From Bacillus sp. SD088 (GTDB taxonomy: Bacteria; Bacillota; Bacilli; Bacillales; Bacillaceae_C): 64,000 nucleotides of DNA. The notes under the pieces were generated by a model that was given only the letters and a program-made list of their open reading frames with translations, was not told where the DNA came from and ran no database searches. Shown piece after piece: positions 1 to 9,563 of the stretch (the stretch's first letter is position 1; the number at the start of each line of letters is the position of its first letter). The stretch covers positions 1 through 64,000 of the forward strand of contig NZ_JADIJK010000027.1 in NCBI RefSeq assembly GCF_017355205.1, given 5' to 3'. The position numbers were made by a program, and so were the translations under genes.

Positions 1-53
1 AAGTGATGTACCGATTTGAAGACTTCTGACCTGCTGCGTGCGGGTATAAAATT

Positions 54-276
54 AAAGAGGCTGGGACATAAGTATTTTCACCAAAGAAAAAATTGAATTA
101 CTAGGGGGCATAATCCCTGCTTCGGAATTATACTTCACTTTCCGCGGACGAGTGGCAAGCCTTCTGGGGTTTTGCCGAACTTTCACTTCCCGCAGGTGTC
201 TACGTATATTTCCTCCTTTAAGGTAATGCATTGTTCATCTTTGGAGCTTAACGTTGTAATTATGTCCCAGCCTCTT
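54..276. repeat. R1: 223-bp element with perfect 17-bp terminal inverted repeats
   Basis: The arm AAGAGGCTGGGACATAA (55-71) is exactly inverted at 260-276. The interior is non-coding and contains G/C-rich patches (CCGCGGACG, CCCGCAGG) unlike the AT-rich surroundings. This could be a MITE-like element or a very long hairpin between the upstream gene and ppsR. Bases 1-53 before it contain only the possible last few codons of an upstream gene, which cannot be identified. Confidence 0.7.
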
Positions 277-297
277 CCAAAAGGGGTTGTGTAGTAA

Positions 298-1107
298 GTG
301 ACGGAGCCTATTATTTATGTAGTATCAGACTCTGTAGGGGAGACTGCTGAACTTGTGACCATTGCAGCTTTAAGGCAGTTTAATGGTTCAGATGCCTTAA
401 TTAATCGTTATCCCTATATCGAGAACAAGGAAGATATTGATCAAATCATAGCAAAAGCTATTAAGGATCAAGGAATGATTGTTTACACATTAGTGAAACC
501 TGAGATAAGAGAATATATGCAAAGAATGACCTACATGCATCAGATTAATGGGATTGATATCATGGGGCCATTAATGGATAAATTTGAAAAGAAATTTGAA
601 AGAGCACCATTAAATGAACCTGGCTTAGTGAGAAAGTTAGATGAAGATTATTTTAAGCGAATTGAAGCAATTGAATTTGCAGTTAAATATGATGATGGAC
701 GTGACCCCCGGGGATTACTGCGAGCTGATATTATTTTGATTGGAGTTTCTAGAACCTCGAAAACACCTTTATCCCAACACTTGGCATTAAAAAGTATCAA
801 AGTGGCCAATGTCCCAGTTCTTCCTGAGATAGACCCTCCCAAAGAGTTGTTTACTGTGGACCCTAAAAGATGTATTGGTTTGAAAATTAGTCCGGAAAAA
901 TTGAACCATATCCGCCGAGAGAGATTAATTGCCCTAGGATTAAACGATAATGCAAGTTATGCGAACATCGAAAGAATAAAGAGAGAATTGGAATATTTTG
1001 ATTTCATTTCCGAAAAAATTGGTTGCACGATTATTGATGTTACGAATAAGGCGGTAGAGGAAACAGCTAATTTGATTATTAGTTATATGAATCACCGAAA
1101 AGGATAA
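298..1107 (+). CDS. ppsR: Pyruvate, phosphate dikinase / PEP synthetase regulatory protein (DUF299)
   Basis: A 269-residue cytosolic bifunctional kinase/pyrophosphorylase. The family switches PPDK or PEP synthase off by ADP-dependent phosphorylation and on by phosphate-dependent dephosphorylation. The N-terminus [14 protein letters not shown] and the P-loop-like [12 protein letters not shown] near residue 150 are family hallmarks, and the length is normal. The start is GTG, with AAAAGGGG about 11 bases upstream. It occupies the position of B. subtilis yqfL, ahead of yqxD-dnaG-sigA. The repeat R1 directly precedes it, so its promoter may lie within or beyond that element. Confidence 0.93.
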   Translation: MTEPIIYVVSDSVGETAELVTIAALRQFNGSDALINRYPYIENKEDIDQIIAKAIKDQGMIVYTLVKPEIREYMQRMTYMHQINGIDIMGPLMDKFEKKFERAPLNEPGLVRKLDEDYFKRIEAIEFAVKYDDGRDPRGLLRADIILIGVSRTSKTPLSQHLALKSIKVANVPVLPEIDPPKELFTVDPKRCIGLKISPEKLNHIRRERLIALGLNDNASYANIERIKRELEYFDFISEKIGCTIIDVTNKAVEETANLIISYMNHRKG

Positions 1108-1308
1108 ATTATTCAGTTGTTAATCATGGCAAAACTATTAGAAATACGTTATAATATAGTTTTGTGTTCAATAAGTGCCTAAAAAAGGTTTAGAGCAAAA
1201 CGTTTAGGAATACACTAGGGACAATGGAGAATTACCGGAGACGGGAAAAAACGACATGTTTCCTTAATTACTTTTCATAATAAGAAGGAATCAGCGGAGT
1301 GATGTAGA

Positions 1309-1788
1309 ATTATAGATAATAAACGCATATTTGTTGATGCAGATGCATGTCCTGTAAAAAAGGAAATAATGAAAGCCGCAGATCAATACGGCTGGCATGT
1401 TCGCTTTGTGGCTTCCTACGATCATAAACCTACTGATTTAAATGATCAGGAAGATTGGGTGTTTGTAGATCCTGGAAGGGATTCGGCAGATCTCTATATT
1501 TTAAATCATCTTCACCCGAACAATTTGTTAATTACACAGGATATAGGCTTAGCTAGCTTAGCGTTGGCGAGAAATGTCCATGTGTTATCACCACGTGGAG
1601 TGCCTTTTAAAGAAGACTCTATTCAAACAGCCCTTGATTTTCGGTACTTATCTGCTATCGAAAGAAAAAAAGGGAACTACGGTAAGGGGCCTAAGACGTT
1701 CACTGATGGTGATCGAAATAGGTTTATACAAACTCTTTGTGAATTATTGTCGAATTTTGAAGGAGATTCAACATTTGCGTCGAATTAA
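1309..1788 (+). CDS. yqxD: YqxD/YaiI family protein (DUF188) with a non-canonical start
   Basis: A conserved protein of unknown biochemical role in a nuclease-like (PIN-type) fold family. The signature IFVDADACPVKKEI lies upstream of the first in-frame ATG (1369), so the real start must precede codon 1333. Between the in-frame stop at 1300 and that motif there is no ATG, GTG or TTG. The only initiation-like codons after the ribosome binding site GGAGTG (1296-1301) are ATT at 1309 (7-base spacing) and ATA at 1312. I use ATT, giving 159 residues. Starting at 1369 would delete the conserved N-terminal strand. It precedes dnaG, as in B. subtilis. Confidence 0.85.
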   Translation: MIDNKRIFVDADACPVKKEIMKAADQYGWHVRFVASYDHKPTDLNDQEDWVFVDPGRDSADLYILNHLHPNNLLITQDIGLASLALARNVHVLSPRGVPFKEDSIQTALDFRYLSAIERKKGNYGKGPKTFTDGDRNRFIQTLCELLSNFEGDSTFASN

Positions 1789-1929
1789 AAATAAATGGCA
1801 AAAAGTATGCTATTTTCATTGAATGAGGAGGATGTTTAACTAGTTAGATGAAAATAAAAAAATTCATCATCTCTTACATCTTCTTTAACGTGTTAATAAG
1901 TTTAACTTTAATAGATGGAGATGGACTGT

Positions 1930-3750
1930 GTGGCAAGGATTCCTGAGGATAAGATTGCCGAGATAAAACAATCGGTTGACATCGTTGATGTAATTAGTGA
2001 ATACGTTCAGCTAAGAAAACAGGGCCGTAATTATTTTGGACTGTGTCCTTTTCATGGTGAAAATACTCCATCATTCTCTGTTTCACAGGAAAAGCAAATC
2101 TTTCATTGCTTTGGTTGTGGGATGGGAGGAAATGCCTTTTCTTTTATTATGGAAATGGAAGGAACCTCCTTTCAAGAAGCGGCTGAAAAGGTTGCTGCGA
2201 AAGGAAATGTTGAACTTCAAATAGACCCAAGCACCTATAACGATAATCAGAGTTCATTACCTCCCGAGCAAGCTGAGATGATCAAGGCCCATGAGTTGCT
2301 AACAAAATTCTACCATCATCTGCTCTTGAACACCAATGAGGGAGCCGATGCTCTTCAACATTTACTTAGAAGAGGTTTTACAAAGGAGAGTATTCAAAAA
2401 TTTAATATCGGCTATTCTTTGCCGGAGTGGAATTTCGCGGTGAACTATTTAGAACAGCATGGCTTTTCTTTAGAAACCATGAATAAAGCCGGATTGCTAG
2501 CTCGTCGGAACAAAGATCAGGCTTTTGTTGATCGTTTCCGCAATCGCATTATGTTTCCACTTCTAAATGAAAAAGGGAAAGTTATCGCATTTTCAGCGAG
2601 ATCCCTTTCAGACGAGGACCATCCAAAGTATTTAAATACTCCAGAAACATTGCTTTTTCATAAAAGCTCACTTTTGTACAATTACTATCAAGCAAGGAGT
2701 CATATACGTAGGGTTGGATATACAGTTTTATTTGAAGGCTTTGCGGATGTAATATCTGCCGATCGAGCTGGAGTTTCCAATAGTGTAGCTCTTATGGGGA
2801 CAGCCCTAACGGAAAAACATATTCAGCTATTAAAAAGATTATCAAATACTATTGTCCTTTGTCTTGATTCAGATGATGCAGGGGTGGAGGCAGCTTTTAA
2901 ATCAGGCTCTTTATTAGAAAGATTCGGGATGGATGTGACCGTAGCTCAATTGCCTGATCAATTGGACCCCGATGACTACATTCAGCAATATGGAGAAGAA
3001 AAATTCCATGCGGATGTAATAGGGAATGCTCAAACATGGATGGCTTTTAAGTTATTTTATTTTCGAAGAGGGAAAAACCTTCAACATGAGGGGGATTTAC
3101 TCAGCTTTATCGATAGTGCCATCATAGAAATTGCCAAGTTAGGGAACGCTGTAGAACGGGATATGTATATAAGACAGTTGTCTGAAGAATTTTCTCTGTC
3201 CCTCGAAGCTTTAATGTCACAACTAAATGAACGGATTCAACCACCTGTCATTAAAGAGATCGAGCAACAACAGACAGAGGTGCGACAATTAGAAAATCCA
3301 ATAGCAGATCTTCCAAAACAACAACGATTGCCAGCAATCGCATTAGCTGAACGGCAATTAATTGCTAAAATGATGCAACAAGAGGAATTAGTTTACCGAA
3401 TCATGGAAATGATGGGGGATGGAGTCTTCCATTATGATGAGCATCAAGCGATCGTTACGTATCTGCTTGGCTATTATGAGGAAGGAAATAAACCAGACTC
3501 AAGTTTGTTTATGAATTATCTTCCAGATGTAAAATTACGAAAAATTGTTTCTGAAATAGAGATGTTGGCTGTTGATCATGAATATAGTGAAAAAGAGTTA
3601 AATGATTATGTGGGCCATGTGTTGAAATATCCTAAATTGTTAATGATAAAAGAAAAGCAAGCAGAACAAAAAGCAGCTGAACGAAAGAAGGAATTTGGGA
3701 AAGCAATAGAATTGGCTAAGGAAATAGTGGAATTGCGCCGATCTCTTTGA
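1930..3750 (+). CDS. dnaG: DNA primase
   Basis: Makes RNA primers at the replication fork with DnaB-type helicase. The N-terminal CHC2 zinc finger is visible (CPFHGENTPSF followed by FHCFGCG). It is followed by the primase core with the TOPRIM motifs FEGFADVISADRAG and CLDSDDAG, and a C-terminal helicase-binding region rich in Q/E/K. I chose GTG at 1930 (protein begins VARIPEDK, 606 residues) over ATG at 1915, because GGAG at 1917-1920 is then correctly spaced and B. subtilis DnaG begins the same way. First gene of the dnaG-sigA macromolecular synthesis pair. Confidence 0.95.
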   Translation: MARIPEDKIAEIKQSVDIVDVISEYVQLRKQGRNYFGLCPFHGENTPSFSVSQEKQIFHCFGCGMGGNAFSFIMEMEGTSFQEAAEKVAAKGNVELQIDPSTYNDNQSSLPPEQAEMIKAHELLTKFYHHLLLNTNEGADALQHLLRRGFTKESIQKFNIGYSLPEWNFAVNYLEQHGFSLETMNKAGLLARRNKDQAFVDRFRNRIMFPLLNEKGKVIAFSARSLSDEDHPKYLNTPETLLFHKSSLLYNYYQARSHIRRVGYTVLFEGFADVISADRAGVSNSVALMGTALTEKHIQLLKRLSNTIVLCLDSDDAGVEAAFKSGSLLERFGMDVTVAQLPDQLDPDDYIQQYGEEKFHADVIGNAQTWMAFKLFYFRRGKNLQHEGDLLSFIDSAIIEIAKLGNAVERDMYIRQLSEEFSLSLEALMSQLNERIQPPVIKEIEQQQTEVRQLENPIADLPKQQRLPAIALAERQLIAKMMQQEELVYRIMEMMGDGVFHYDEHQAIVTYLLGYYEEGNKPDSSLFMNYLPDVKLRKIVSEIEMLAVDHEYSEKELNDYVGHVLKYPKLLMIKEKQAEQKAAERKKEFGKAIELAKEIVELRRSL

Positions 3751-3926
3751 TTGTATATAGCTTAATTCTTTTACTTCGATGAGCAAGAATACATGTGAAA
3801 AATGATATTTATGCTGTAGAAGCTAACCATTGTTTAAGGAGTTTTACGAAGCTAACTGGCATTAATACATGTCTAGCCTACGTAAATAAGCATCGCGTTA
3901 GCTTAATGTTGGAAGGAGGAAAATGC

Positions 3927-5057
3927 ATGGCTGAAAAATCAGCTCGTTCCAATGAAACTGATACTGAACTTACTGTAGATCAAGCGAGAGATCAATTGAT
4001 TGAACACGGTAAAAAAGTTGGAACTTTAACATACGAAAAAATTGGAGAGAAACTAGGTCATTTTGACTTGGATTCTGATCAACTGGATGAATTTTATGAG
4101 CATCTCACAGATCAAGGGGTAGAGTTAGTTGAAGATTCCGATGAGGAAGAGGTACCAAATGTTAGTGATATTCAAAAAGAAAGTGAAGAAGAATTTGATT
4201 TAAATGATCTGAGCGTTCCCCCGGGTGTAAAAATTAATGATCCAGTGAGAATGTATTTGAAAGAAATAGGACGTGTAGACCTTTTATCAGCCCAAGAAGA
4301 GGTTGAATTGGCTAAGCGGATTGAACAAGGTGACGAGGAAGCCAAGAAACGATTAGCTGAGGCGAATCTGCGACTTGTTGTAAGTATTGCCAAGCGTTAT
4401 GTAGGTCGCGGTATGCTGTTTTTAGACTTGATTCAAGAAGGCAATATGGGTCTCATTAAGGCAGTTGAAAAATTCGACTATGATAAAGGGTTCAAATTTA
4501 GTACGTATGCAACGTGGTGGATCCGTCAAGCTATTACAAGAGCAATTGCTGACCAGGCGAGAACCATCCGGATTCCCGTGCATATGGTTGAAACGATCAA
4601 TAAATTGATCAGAGTGCAACGTCAATTATTACAGGATTTGGGTCGTGAACCAACTCCAGAAGAAATTGCTGAAGAAATGGACATGACACCAGATAAAGTC
4701 CGTGAAATTTTGAAAATCGCACAAGAGCCTGTTTCATTAGAAACACCCATTGGAGAAGAAGATGATTCCCATTTAGGTGATTTTATTGAAGACCAGGAAG
4801 CGACATCACCATCAGAGCATGCTGCTTATGAGCTTCTAAAAGAACAGCTAGAGGATGTATTAGACACATTGACGGATCGAGAAGAAAATGTGCTAAGACT
4901 TCGTTTTGGACTTGATGATGGTCGCACACGTACGCTTGAGGAGGTAGGCAAAGTTTTCGGTGTCACAAGGGAGCGGATAAGACAGATTGAAGCGAAGGCC
5001 CTTAGAAAACTAAGACATCCTAGCAGAAGTAAGCGACTAAAAGACTTTTTAGAATAA
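3927..5057 (+). CDS. sigA: Housekeeping RNA polymerase sigma factor SigA
   Basis: The primary sigma-70 factor, 376 residues. It has an acidic N-terminal region 1.1, region 1.2 ([11 protein letters not shown]), region 2 with the -10 reading segment ([19 protein letters not shown]), region 3, and region 4 with the helix-turn-helix [20 protein letters not shown] for -35 contact. The start is the ATG after GGAAGGAGG (3911-3919). The open frame runs 44 codons further upstream, but that extension has no family similarity. The 176-base gap after dnaG has room for a sigA-specific promoter, but I cannot assign one. Confidence 0.97.
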   Translation: MAEKSARSNETDTELTVDQARDQLIEHGKKVGTLTYEKIGEKLGHFDLDSDQLDEFYEHLTDQGVELVEDSDEEEVPNVSDIQKESEEEFDLNDLSVPPGVKINDPVRMYLKEIGRVDLLSAQEEVELAKRIEQGDEEAKKRLAEANLRLVVSIAKRYVGRGMLFLDLIQEGNMGLIKAVEKFDYDKGFKFSTYATWWIRQAITRAIADQARTIRIPVHMVETINKLIRVQRQLLQDLGREPTPEEIAEEMDMTPDKVREILKIAQEPVSLETPIGEEDDSHLGDFIEDQEATSPSEHAAYELLKEQLEDVLDTLTDREENVLRLRFGLDDGRTRTLEEVGKVFGVTRERIRQIEAKALRKLRHPSRSKRLKDFLE

Positions 5058-5072
5058 TCCGGAATACTTTAC

Positions 5073-5104
5073 AGTTTACTTCTGGTTTCGGAAGTAAACT
5101 TTTC
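5073..5104 (+). terminator. Rho-independent terminator of dnaG-sigA
   Basis: The perfect 10-bp inverted repeat AGTTTACTTC / GAAGTAAACT (5073-5082 and 5091-5100) is followed by TTTT, 15 bases after the sigA stop. Confidence 0.7.
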
Positions 5105-5201
5105 CTTTACTTAGGGCGATGGCAGCTATCTGCTCCCCTCCTTTCCTATTACCGATTTATAATAATGCTTTTTCAATAATATAAAAGAGAGGCAACTCCG
5201 A

Positions 5202-5741
5202 ATGAAGGATGATAGAAAAACCGTCCTATTACATGAAATCAATTTCTGGAAGGAGCATAAAATTCTTCCAGAGCATTACTGTGATTACCTCATCGCCTTG
5301 TATACACAGGGAGATGAAAACCAACAACCCCAAAAACGAAAAAAACACAAGAAAATCTTTCAATGGGAAGCTATTTTGTCATTACTACTAGTAACATTTA
5401 TCTTAGTAATGGCTGTAATAACATATATTACAGTTATTTCATTCGGAATGCAAACGCTTTTTCTGTCTGTTTTTGTCGTCGCCCTTATTTTTAGTTGGTT
5501 TTATTTTCGTAAAAAAAATTTAAATCCCATGCTTGTCTATATTACGGCAGCTTTTTTACTCCTTTTTTATACCGTTCAAATCAATGCGGCGTTTTTTGGA
5601 AATAAGACAACTAGCTTATATTGGCTTCTTCTATTAAATTGTATGATGTGGATTGTTGGTGGACTGATTGGAAAAAAGCTATTTTTCACGCTATCTGGTT
5701 TGATCGCCGCGGTATTATTGTTTTTTGTTATGCTCATTTAG
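5202..5741 (+). CDS. Unknown integral membrane protein between sigA and cccA
   Basis: A 179-residue protein that I do not recognise. The first ~50 residues are hydrophilic (MKDDRKTVLLHEINFWKEH), ending in a basic patch (QKRKKHKK) that should face the cytoplasm. About five to six hydrophobic segments follow, from residue ~53 to the C-terminus. No catalytic motif is visible. The ribosome binding site is GAGAGG before ATG 5202. It is transcribed with its neighbours but separated by the sigA terminator, so it probably has its own promoter in 5105-5190. No function can be inferred. Confidence 0.7.
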   Translation: MKDDRKTVLLHEINFWKEHKILPEHYCDYLIALYTQGDENQQPQKRKKHKKIFQWEAILSLLLVTFILVMAVITYITVISFGMQTLFLSVFVVALIFSWFYFRKKNLNPMLVYITAAFLLLFYTVQINAAFFGNKTTSLYWLLLLNCMMWIVGGLIGKKLFFTLSGLIAAVLLFFVMLI

Positions 5742-5885
5742 CAGAGTATTTTTGGCTAAATATTGAATAATACATGAATTTTACTGCAAAAGCTTTTACT
5801 TTTTTTGTATTTCGAGTAAAATAGAGTTGTTTGAAGCATAATTTATATTGTATACATAGTGATCTTACTAAGGAGGGCTTAAGTA

Positions 5886-6239
5886 GTGAAACGTAATCCA
5901 CTCGTTCCCTATTTTCTAATTTTTGCAATGGGATTTGTCATCATTTTTTTCCTCGGGATTAAAGGGATTGGGGACGCTAAAGAAATAGCTAATGAAGGAG
6001 AAGAAGGTGGCGGAGAAGAAGTCGCTTTTGATCCTGAATCATACGCAACTCAAACATGTATTTCCTGTCATGGTGAAAATCTAGAAGGCGGTGCTGGTCC
6101 TTCACTTCATGGAACAGGGCTTTCCCAAGAAGAAATTGCCGAGATTCTAACCAATGGAACAGATGGTGGAATGCCAGCTGGGTTGGTAGAACCAGATAAT
6201 ATTGATGAAATGGCTGAGTATGTGGCAAATCTAAAATAA
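5886..6239 (+). CDS. cccA: Membrane-anchored cytochrome c550
   Basis: A small (117-residue) c-type cytochrome that carries electrons on the outer face of the membrane. An uncleaved N-terminal anchor (LVPYFLIFAMGFVIIFFLGI) is followed by an acidic G/E-rich linker. The single heme domain has the covalent heme motif CISCH and a GGMPAG segment that supplies the Met ligand. The start is GTG with AAGGAGGG about 10 bases upstream. The location after sigA matches B. subtilis cccA. Confidence 0.93.
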   Translation: MKRNPLVPYFLIFAMGFVIIFFLGIKGIGDAKEIANEGEEGGGEEVAFDPESYATQTCISCHGENLEGGAGPSLHGTGLSQEEIAEILTNGTDGGMPAGLVEPDNIDEMAEYVANLK

Positions 6240-6250
6240 TGACTTGTAAG

Positions 6251-6286
6251 AAGAGTTCTTTGCATTTTGCAAGGAACTCTTTTAAC
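6251..6286 (+). terminator. Terminator after cccA
   Basis: AAGAGTTC/GAACTCTT arms (6251-6258 and 6274-6281) have an inner TTGCA/TGCAA continuation and are followed by a T-rich tract. Confidence 0.75.
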
Positions 6287-6324
6287 TTTAAAAGATAAGA
6301 AGTATAAATTTGGCTAATACTGGA

Positions 6325-6470
6325 TCTAGCTCCAGCGCCTAGCCCCGAGAAGCTCACGGGATGTCGCGCCTTTAGTCGATTTCTGCTTAATAACCCTAAA
6401 CCTATGAAGGGAAGGATCGCCTTTCCAAGGTTCAGGAATATTTGCTTGTCAGAGGGCAACAGGATGTATG
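6325..6470. repeat. R2 repeat, copy 1
   Basis: Shares three blocks with a second copy at 12672: TCTAGCTCCAGCGCC with AGCCCC, then AATAACCCTAAACCTATG plus AAGGGAA, then CAGGAATATTTGCTTGTC. It is non-coding and fills the gap between cccA and trmK. Its right side runs into GCAGGACGTCGCG near 6487, a motif that recurs in other repeats of the window. Confidence 0.7.
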
Positions 6471-6523
6471 AGTACAGACGAAGTGCAGGACGTCGCGAAC
6501 TTTTCCTAATAAGAGGTGATGGA

Positions 6524-7231
6524 ATGAATAGTGAAAAACTATCGAAAAGATTGGAAACCGTTGTTTCATTTATTAAACCAAGTATGAGCATTGCTGATAT
6601 TGGTTCAGACCACGCATACTTGCCATGTTACGCTGTGAACAAGGGAATTGCCATCTCCGCCATTGCTGGAGAGGTTGTAGAAGGACCTTATCAATCAGCT
6701 CTAAAACAGGTTGAGGCGGCTCATTTAACAGACAAAATCTCGGTTCGAAAGGGAAGTGGCTTGGAAGTGCTTCAATCCACGGATCAAGTAGACTGTATTA
6801 TCATTGCTGGAATGGGAGGAAGTCTAATCACAGAAATTTTATCGGCTCAGAAGGAAAAATTAGCCTCTATAAGCCGTTTGATTCTTCAACCCAATATAGC
6901 GGCTGAAAAAGTACGAAAGTGGCTCTATGAGCAAAACTGGCAGCTTGTAGCTGAACAGTTGATCGAGGAAGAGGGAAAATATTATGAAGTTCTTGTAGCT
7001 GAACCTGGTAATCCATCCCTTCCTTATACAGATGTAACCAAGGAATTTTTATTAGGACCATTCTTATTGAAAAAAAAGGACGACCATTTTAAGCAAAAGT
7101 GGCATGGTGAACTGCGAATATGGGAAAAAGTGTTACTAGAATTAAATAAGGCAGAGCAGAATCAAGTAATAGAGAAGAAAAAGCAAGTGCTCATAAACAA
7201 AATAGCCATGGTAAGGGAGGAGATTATGTGA
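6524..7231 (+). CDS. trmK: tRNA (adenine(22)-N1)-methyltransferase
   Basis: A SAM-dependent methyltransferase that forms m1A22 in tRNA, 235 residues. Motif I is ADIGSDHAYLP and the catalytic-loop segment is IIAGMGGSLI; both are characteristic of TrmK. A coiled-coil-like C-terminus follows. The start is the ATG after AAGAGGTGAT (6511-6520). The frame is open a further 40 codons upstream, but that stretch is repeat R2-derived sequence. The stop overlaps the start of the next gene (ATGTGA), indicating translational coupling. Confidence 0.93.
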   Translation: MNSEKLSKRLETVVSFIKPSMSIADIGSDHAYLPCYAVNKGIAISAIAGEVVEGPYQSALKQVEAAHLTDKISVRKGSGLEVLQSTDQVDCIIIAGMGGSLITEILSAQKEKLASISRLILQPNIAAEKVRKWLYEQNWQLVAEQLIEEEGKYYEVLVAEPGNPSLPYTDVTKEFLLGPFLLKKKDDHFKQKWHGELRIWEKVLLELNKAEQNQVIEKKKQVLINKIAMVREEIM

Positions 7232-8346
7232 AGGAAGTAAAGACAGGTCAAATCATTCAATTATTTGAACAGTTTGCGCCAAAGAAGTATGCGTTTGAAG
7301 GAGACCCAATTGGTCTACAAGTAGGTTCATTTCAAAAGCCTGTAAAAAATATTATGATTGTCTTAGATGTATTAGAGAATGTTGTCGATGAGGCGATTGA
7401 AAAAGAGGTCGATTTGATTATTGCACACCACCCGATGATTTTTCGGCCGATGAAAAACATCCAAACAGACTTAGCTCAAGGTAGAATTGTGGCCAAGCTG
7501 CTAAAACATGATATAACTGTTTATGCTGCCCATACGAACCTAGATATAGCAAAAGGGGGCGTAAATGATATGTTAGCTGAAGCGCTTAAGCTTGAGTACA
7601 CGTCTGTTCTTGTTCCAACTTATGAACAACAACTAAGGAAATTAGCTGTCTATGTTCCCGTGGAGGATGAGGAAAAGATACGCACAGCCTTAGGAGAAGC
7701 TGGTGCTGGAGCAATTGGGGATTATAGTCATTGTTCCTTCTCAGCAGAAGGAACGGGGCGGTTTTTACCAGGCGATCATACAGATCCACATATTGGGCAG
7801 CATGGAAAGCTTGAAGCCGTTCCAGAGGTGAAAGTGGAGACTGTTTACCCTGTTGAAATAGAGAAAAGGGTAATCAAAGCGATGTTGAAAGCACATCCTT
7901 ATGAAGAGCCAGCATATGATCTCTATGATCTTGCTTTAAAAGGGGAGGAGCTTGGACTTGGAAAAATCGGGGAGTTACCAGAAGAAATGTCTCTAGGAGA
8001 TTTTTCCCTTTTCACTAAGAAAGTATTGGATTCTTCTGGGGTACGAGTTGTTGGTAATCTAGAGGACAAAGTGAAAAAAGTCGCTGTATTGGGCGGGGAT
8101 GGCAATAAATACTTCTCTCAAGCTAAATTCAAAGGGGCTGATGTTTATGTCACAGGAGATTTCTATTATCATACAGCCCATGATGCAATGAATCTCGGGT
8201 TAAATATTGTCGATCCTGGCCATAATGTTGAAAAAATTATGAAGAAGGGTGTATCGGAGATCCTCAGGAAAGAATGTGAAAGTAGTCGATTTGATGTGAA
8301 TATATTTCCATCAGAGGAGGACACAAACCCGTTTATCTTTTTATGA
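7228..8346 (+). CDS. yqfO: Nif3-like dinuclear metal centre protein (YqfO)
   Basis: A 372-residue member of the Nif3/DUF34 family with the Bacillus-type inserted middle domain. Metal ligands are visible in LIIAHHPMIF, AAHTNLD and the C-terminal GDFYYHTAHD and DPGHNVE segments. The exact biochemical role of the family is debated. It starts at GTG inside the trmK stop with GGGAGGAG upstream, so the two are co-translated as in B. subtilis. A bidirectional terminator follows. Confidence 0.9.
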   Translation: MKEVKTGQIIQLFEQFAPKKYAFEGDPIGLQVGSFQKPVKNIMIVLDVLENVVDEAIEKEVDLIIAHHPMIFRPMKNIQTDLAQGRIVAKLLKHDITVYAAHTNLDIAKGGVNDMLAEALKLEYTSVLVPTYEQQLRKLAVYVPVEDEEKIRTALGEAGAGAIGDYSHCSFSAEGTGRFLPGDHTDPHIGQHGKLEAVPEVKVETVYPVEIEKRVIKAMLKAHPYEEPAYDLYDLALKGEELGLGKIGELPEEMSLGDFSLFTKKVLDSSGVRVVGNLEDKVKKVAVLGGDGNKYFSQAKFKGADVYVTGDFYYHTAHDAMNLGLNIVDPGHNVEKIMKKGVSEILRKECESSRFDVNIFPSEEDTNPFIFL

Positions 8347-8356
8347 TAATATAGGT

Positions 8357-8393
8357 GAAAAGCACAAAATTCATTATGAATTTTGTGCTTTTC
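8357..8393. terminator. Bidirectional terminator between yqfO and ispH
   Basis: A perfect 17-bp inverted repeat (8357-8373 and 8377-8393), GAAAAGCACAAAATTCA against its complement. Its A-run on one side and T-run on the other serve the converging genes. Confidence 0.88.
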
Positions 8394-8395
8394 TA

Positions 8396-9352
8396 TCACC
8401 TGGTAGTAAGTGAAGTTTTTGTAATTCTTGGTAAGATTTTATTTAGAGGCACTTTGTGTTCGCGATCCCATGTTGCTTGATCGGCGGGATCGAATTGTTC
8501 TAAAAACTTTAATACCTCGCGAACAATTGGCGTCGGAGTGGACGCTCCAGCCGTAATTGCTACTGTTTTTGCCTTTAAAATCCATTCAATTTGAATTTCT
8601 GATACATCTGCTATACGATAGGCGGCAGTACCAGCGATTTCCTTTGATACCTGGGCTAAACGGTTTGAATTATTGCTCATTGGATCACCAACTACAATAA
8701 GTACGTCCGCTTCCCCTGCTTGATCGGCAACTGCTTCTTGTCTGACTTGGGTGGCAAGACAAATTTCTTTATGTTGCTCGACATGTGGATATTTAGCTCG
8801 TACTTTATCCATAATCGCTTGGACATCCCATTGACTCATTGTCGTTTGATTTGTGACAATAATTTTTTCATTTTGAATGTCTAGTGTTTCTACATCATCC
8901 AAACTCTCAACCAGATGGACGATATCGGGGGCGACTCCGACAGCACCTTCAGGCTCAGGATGCCCTTTTTTACCAATATAAATGACGTTATAACCTTCTT
9001 TTTCTTTTTCTTTTATTAAGTCATGGGTGACTGTTACATCCGGACAGGTGGCATCAATTGTTGTCAATCCTTTTTGTTTTGCTAGTTCACGAACTTCAGG
9101 GGAGACCCCATGAGCGGTGAAAATAACAGTACCCTGATCAACCTTTTCTAAGATTTCTTTTCGATTCGGTCCGTCTAATGTGATAATTCCATCTTCTTCA
9201 AATGCATCAGTGACATGTTTATTATGAACAATCATCCCTAAAATGTAGATGGGACGTGGTAAGGTTTTATCCAAAGAAGCATTTCGAGCGATAACCATGG
9301 CATCTACCACACCGTAACAGTAACCCCGTGGGGTAATCTTAATAACTTTCAT
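8396..9352 (-). CDS. ispH: 4-hydroxy-3-methylbut-2-enyl diphosphate reductase
   Basis: The last enzyme of the MEP isoprenoid pathway, an iron-sulfur protein that yields IPP and DMAPP; 318 residues. The three conserved cysteines are in [15 protein letters not shown] and [11 protein letters not shown]. The E/T/N/S substrate residues occur in TNQTTMSQ and SNNSNRL. The start is ATG with GGAGGA upstream on the minus strand. It works with ispG (16-17 kb) and feeds ispA at 63 kb. Confidence 0.96.
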   Translation of the reverse strand: MKVIKITPRGYCYGVVDAMVIARNASLDKTLPRPIYILGMIVHNKHVTDAFEEDGIITLDGPNRKEILEKVDQGTVIFTAHGVSPEVRELAKQKGLTTIDATCPDVTVTHDLIKEKEKEGYNVIYIGKKGHPEPEGAVGVAPDIVHLVESLDDVETLDIQNEKIIVTNQTTMSQWDVQAIMDKVRAKYPHVEQHKEICLATQVRQEAVADQAGEADVLIVVGDPMSNNSNRLAQVSKEIAGTAAYRIADVSEIQIEWILKAKTVAITAGASTPTPIVREVLKFLEQFDPADQATWDREHKVPLNKILPRITKTSLTTR

Positions 9353-9419
9353 TTAAATCCTCCTGACAAGAGGCTTTAGCCTGTAATCTATTGAACTCCT
9401 TATCTATTATAAAGGAGAT

Positions 9420-9545
9420 CGATAAAAAAGCCAAACGCAGGAGGCCAATAGGATGTTGGTCAAAACAGCGTTTCGACATACGGGATGCACGAGAGTCGAC
9501 GAAGCGACAGGACGTCACTGTTTGAGGGTGGCGCGTTCAACCTTA
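9420..9545. repeat. Non-coding repeat-like segment between ispH and yqfQ
   Basis: G/C-rich, with GCGACAGGACGTCAC near 9503 and a nearby ACGGGATG. It resembles the reverse complement of 59781-59935 over parts such as GTTTTGACC and CCTCCTG. I see no gene and no clear T-run hairpin. Confidence 0.45.
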
Positions 9546-9563
9546 ATCATCCTTAAAACGTTA

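Noticed and set aside
1-53. 3' end of an upstream gene such as ccpN
   Set aside because: One frame reads VMYRFEDF and stops at 27-29, but eight residues are too few to identify a gene.
3751-3926. Sporulation-type (sigma-H) promoter for sigA in the dnaG-sigA gap
   Set aside because: AAGGAG at 3837 vaguely fits a -35, but no matching -10 at the right distance was found. GCTAAC/GTTAGC at 3852/3897 is too short to call a structure.
5989-6591. 200-codon minus-strand open frame
   Set aside because: Antisense to cccA and repeat R2, without a ribosome binding site; typical shadow frame.
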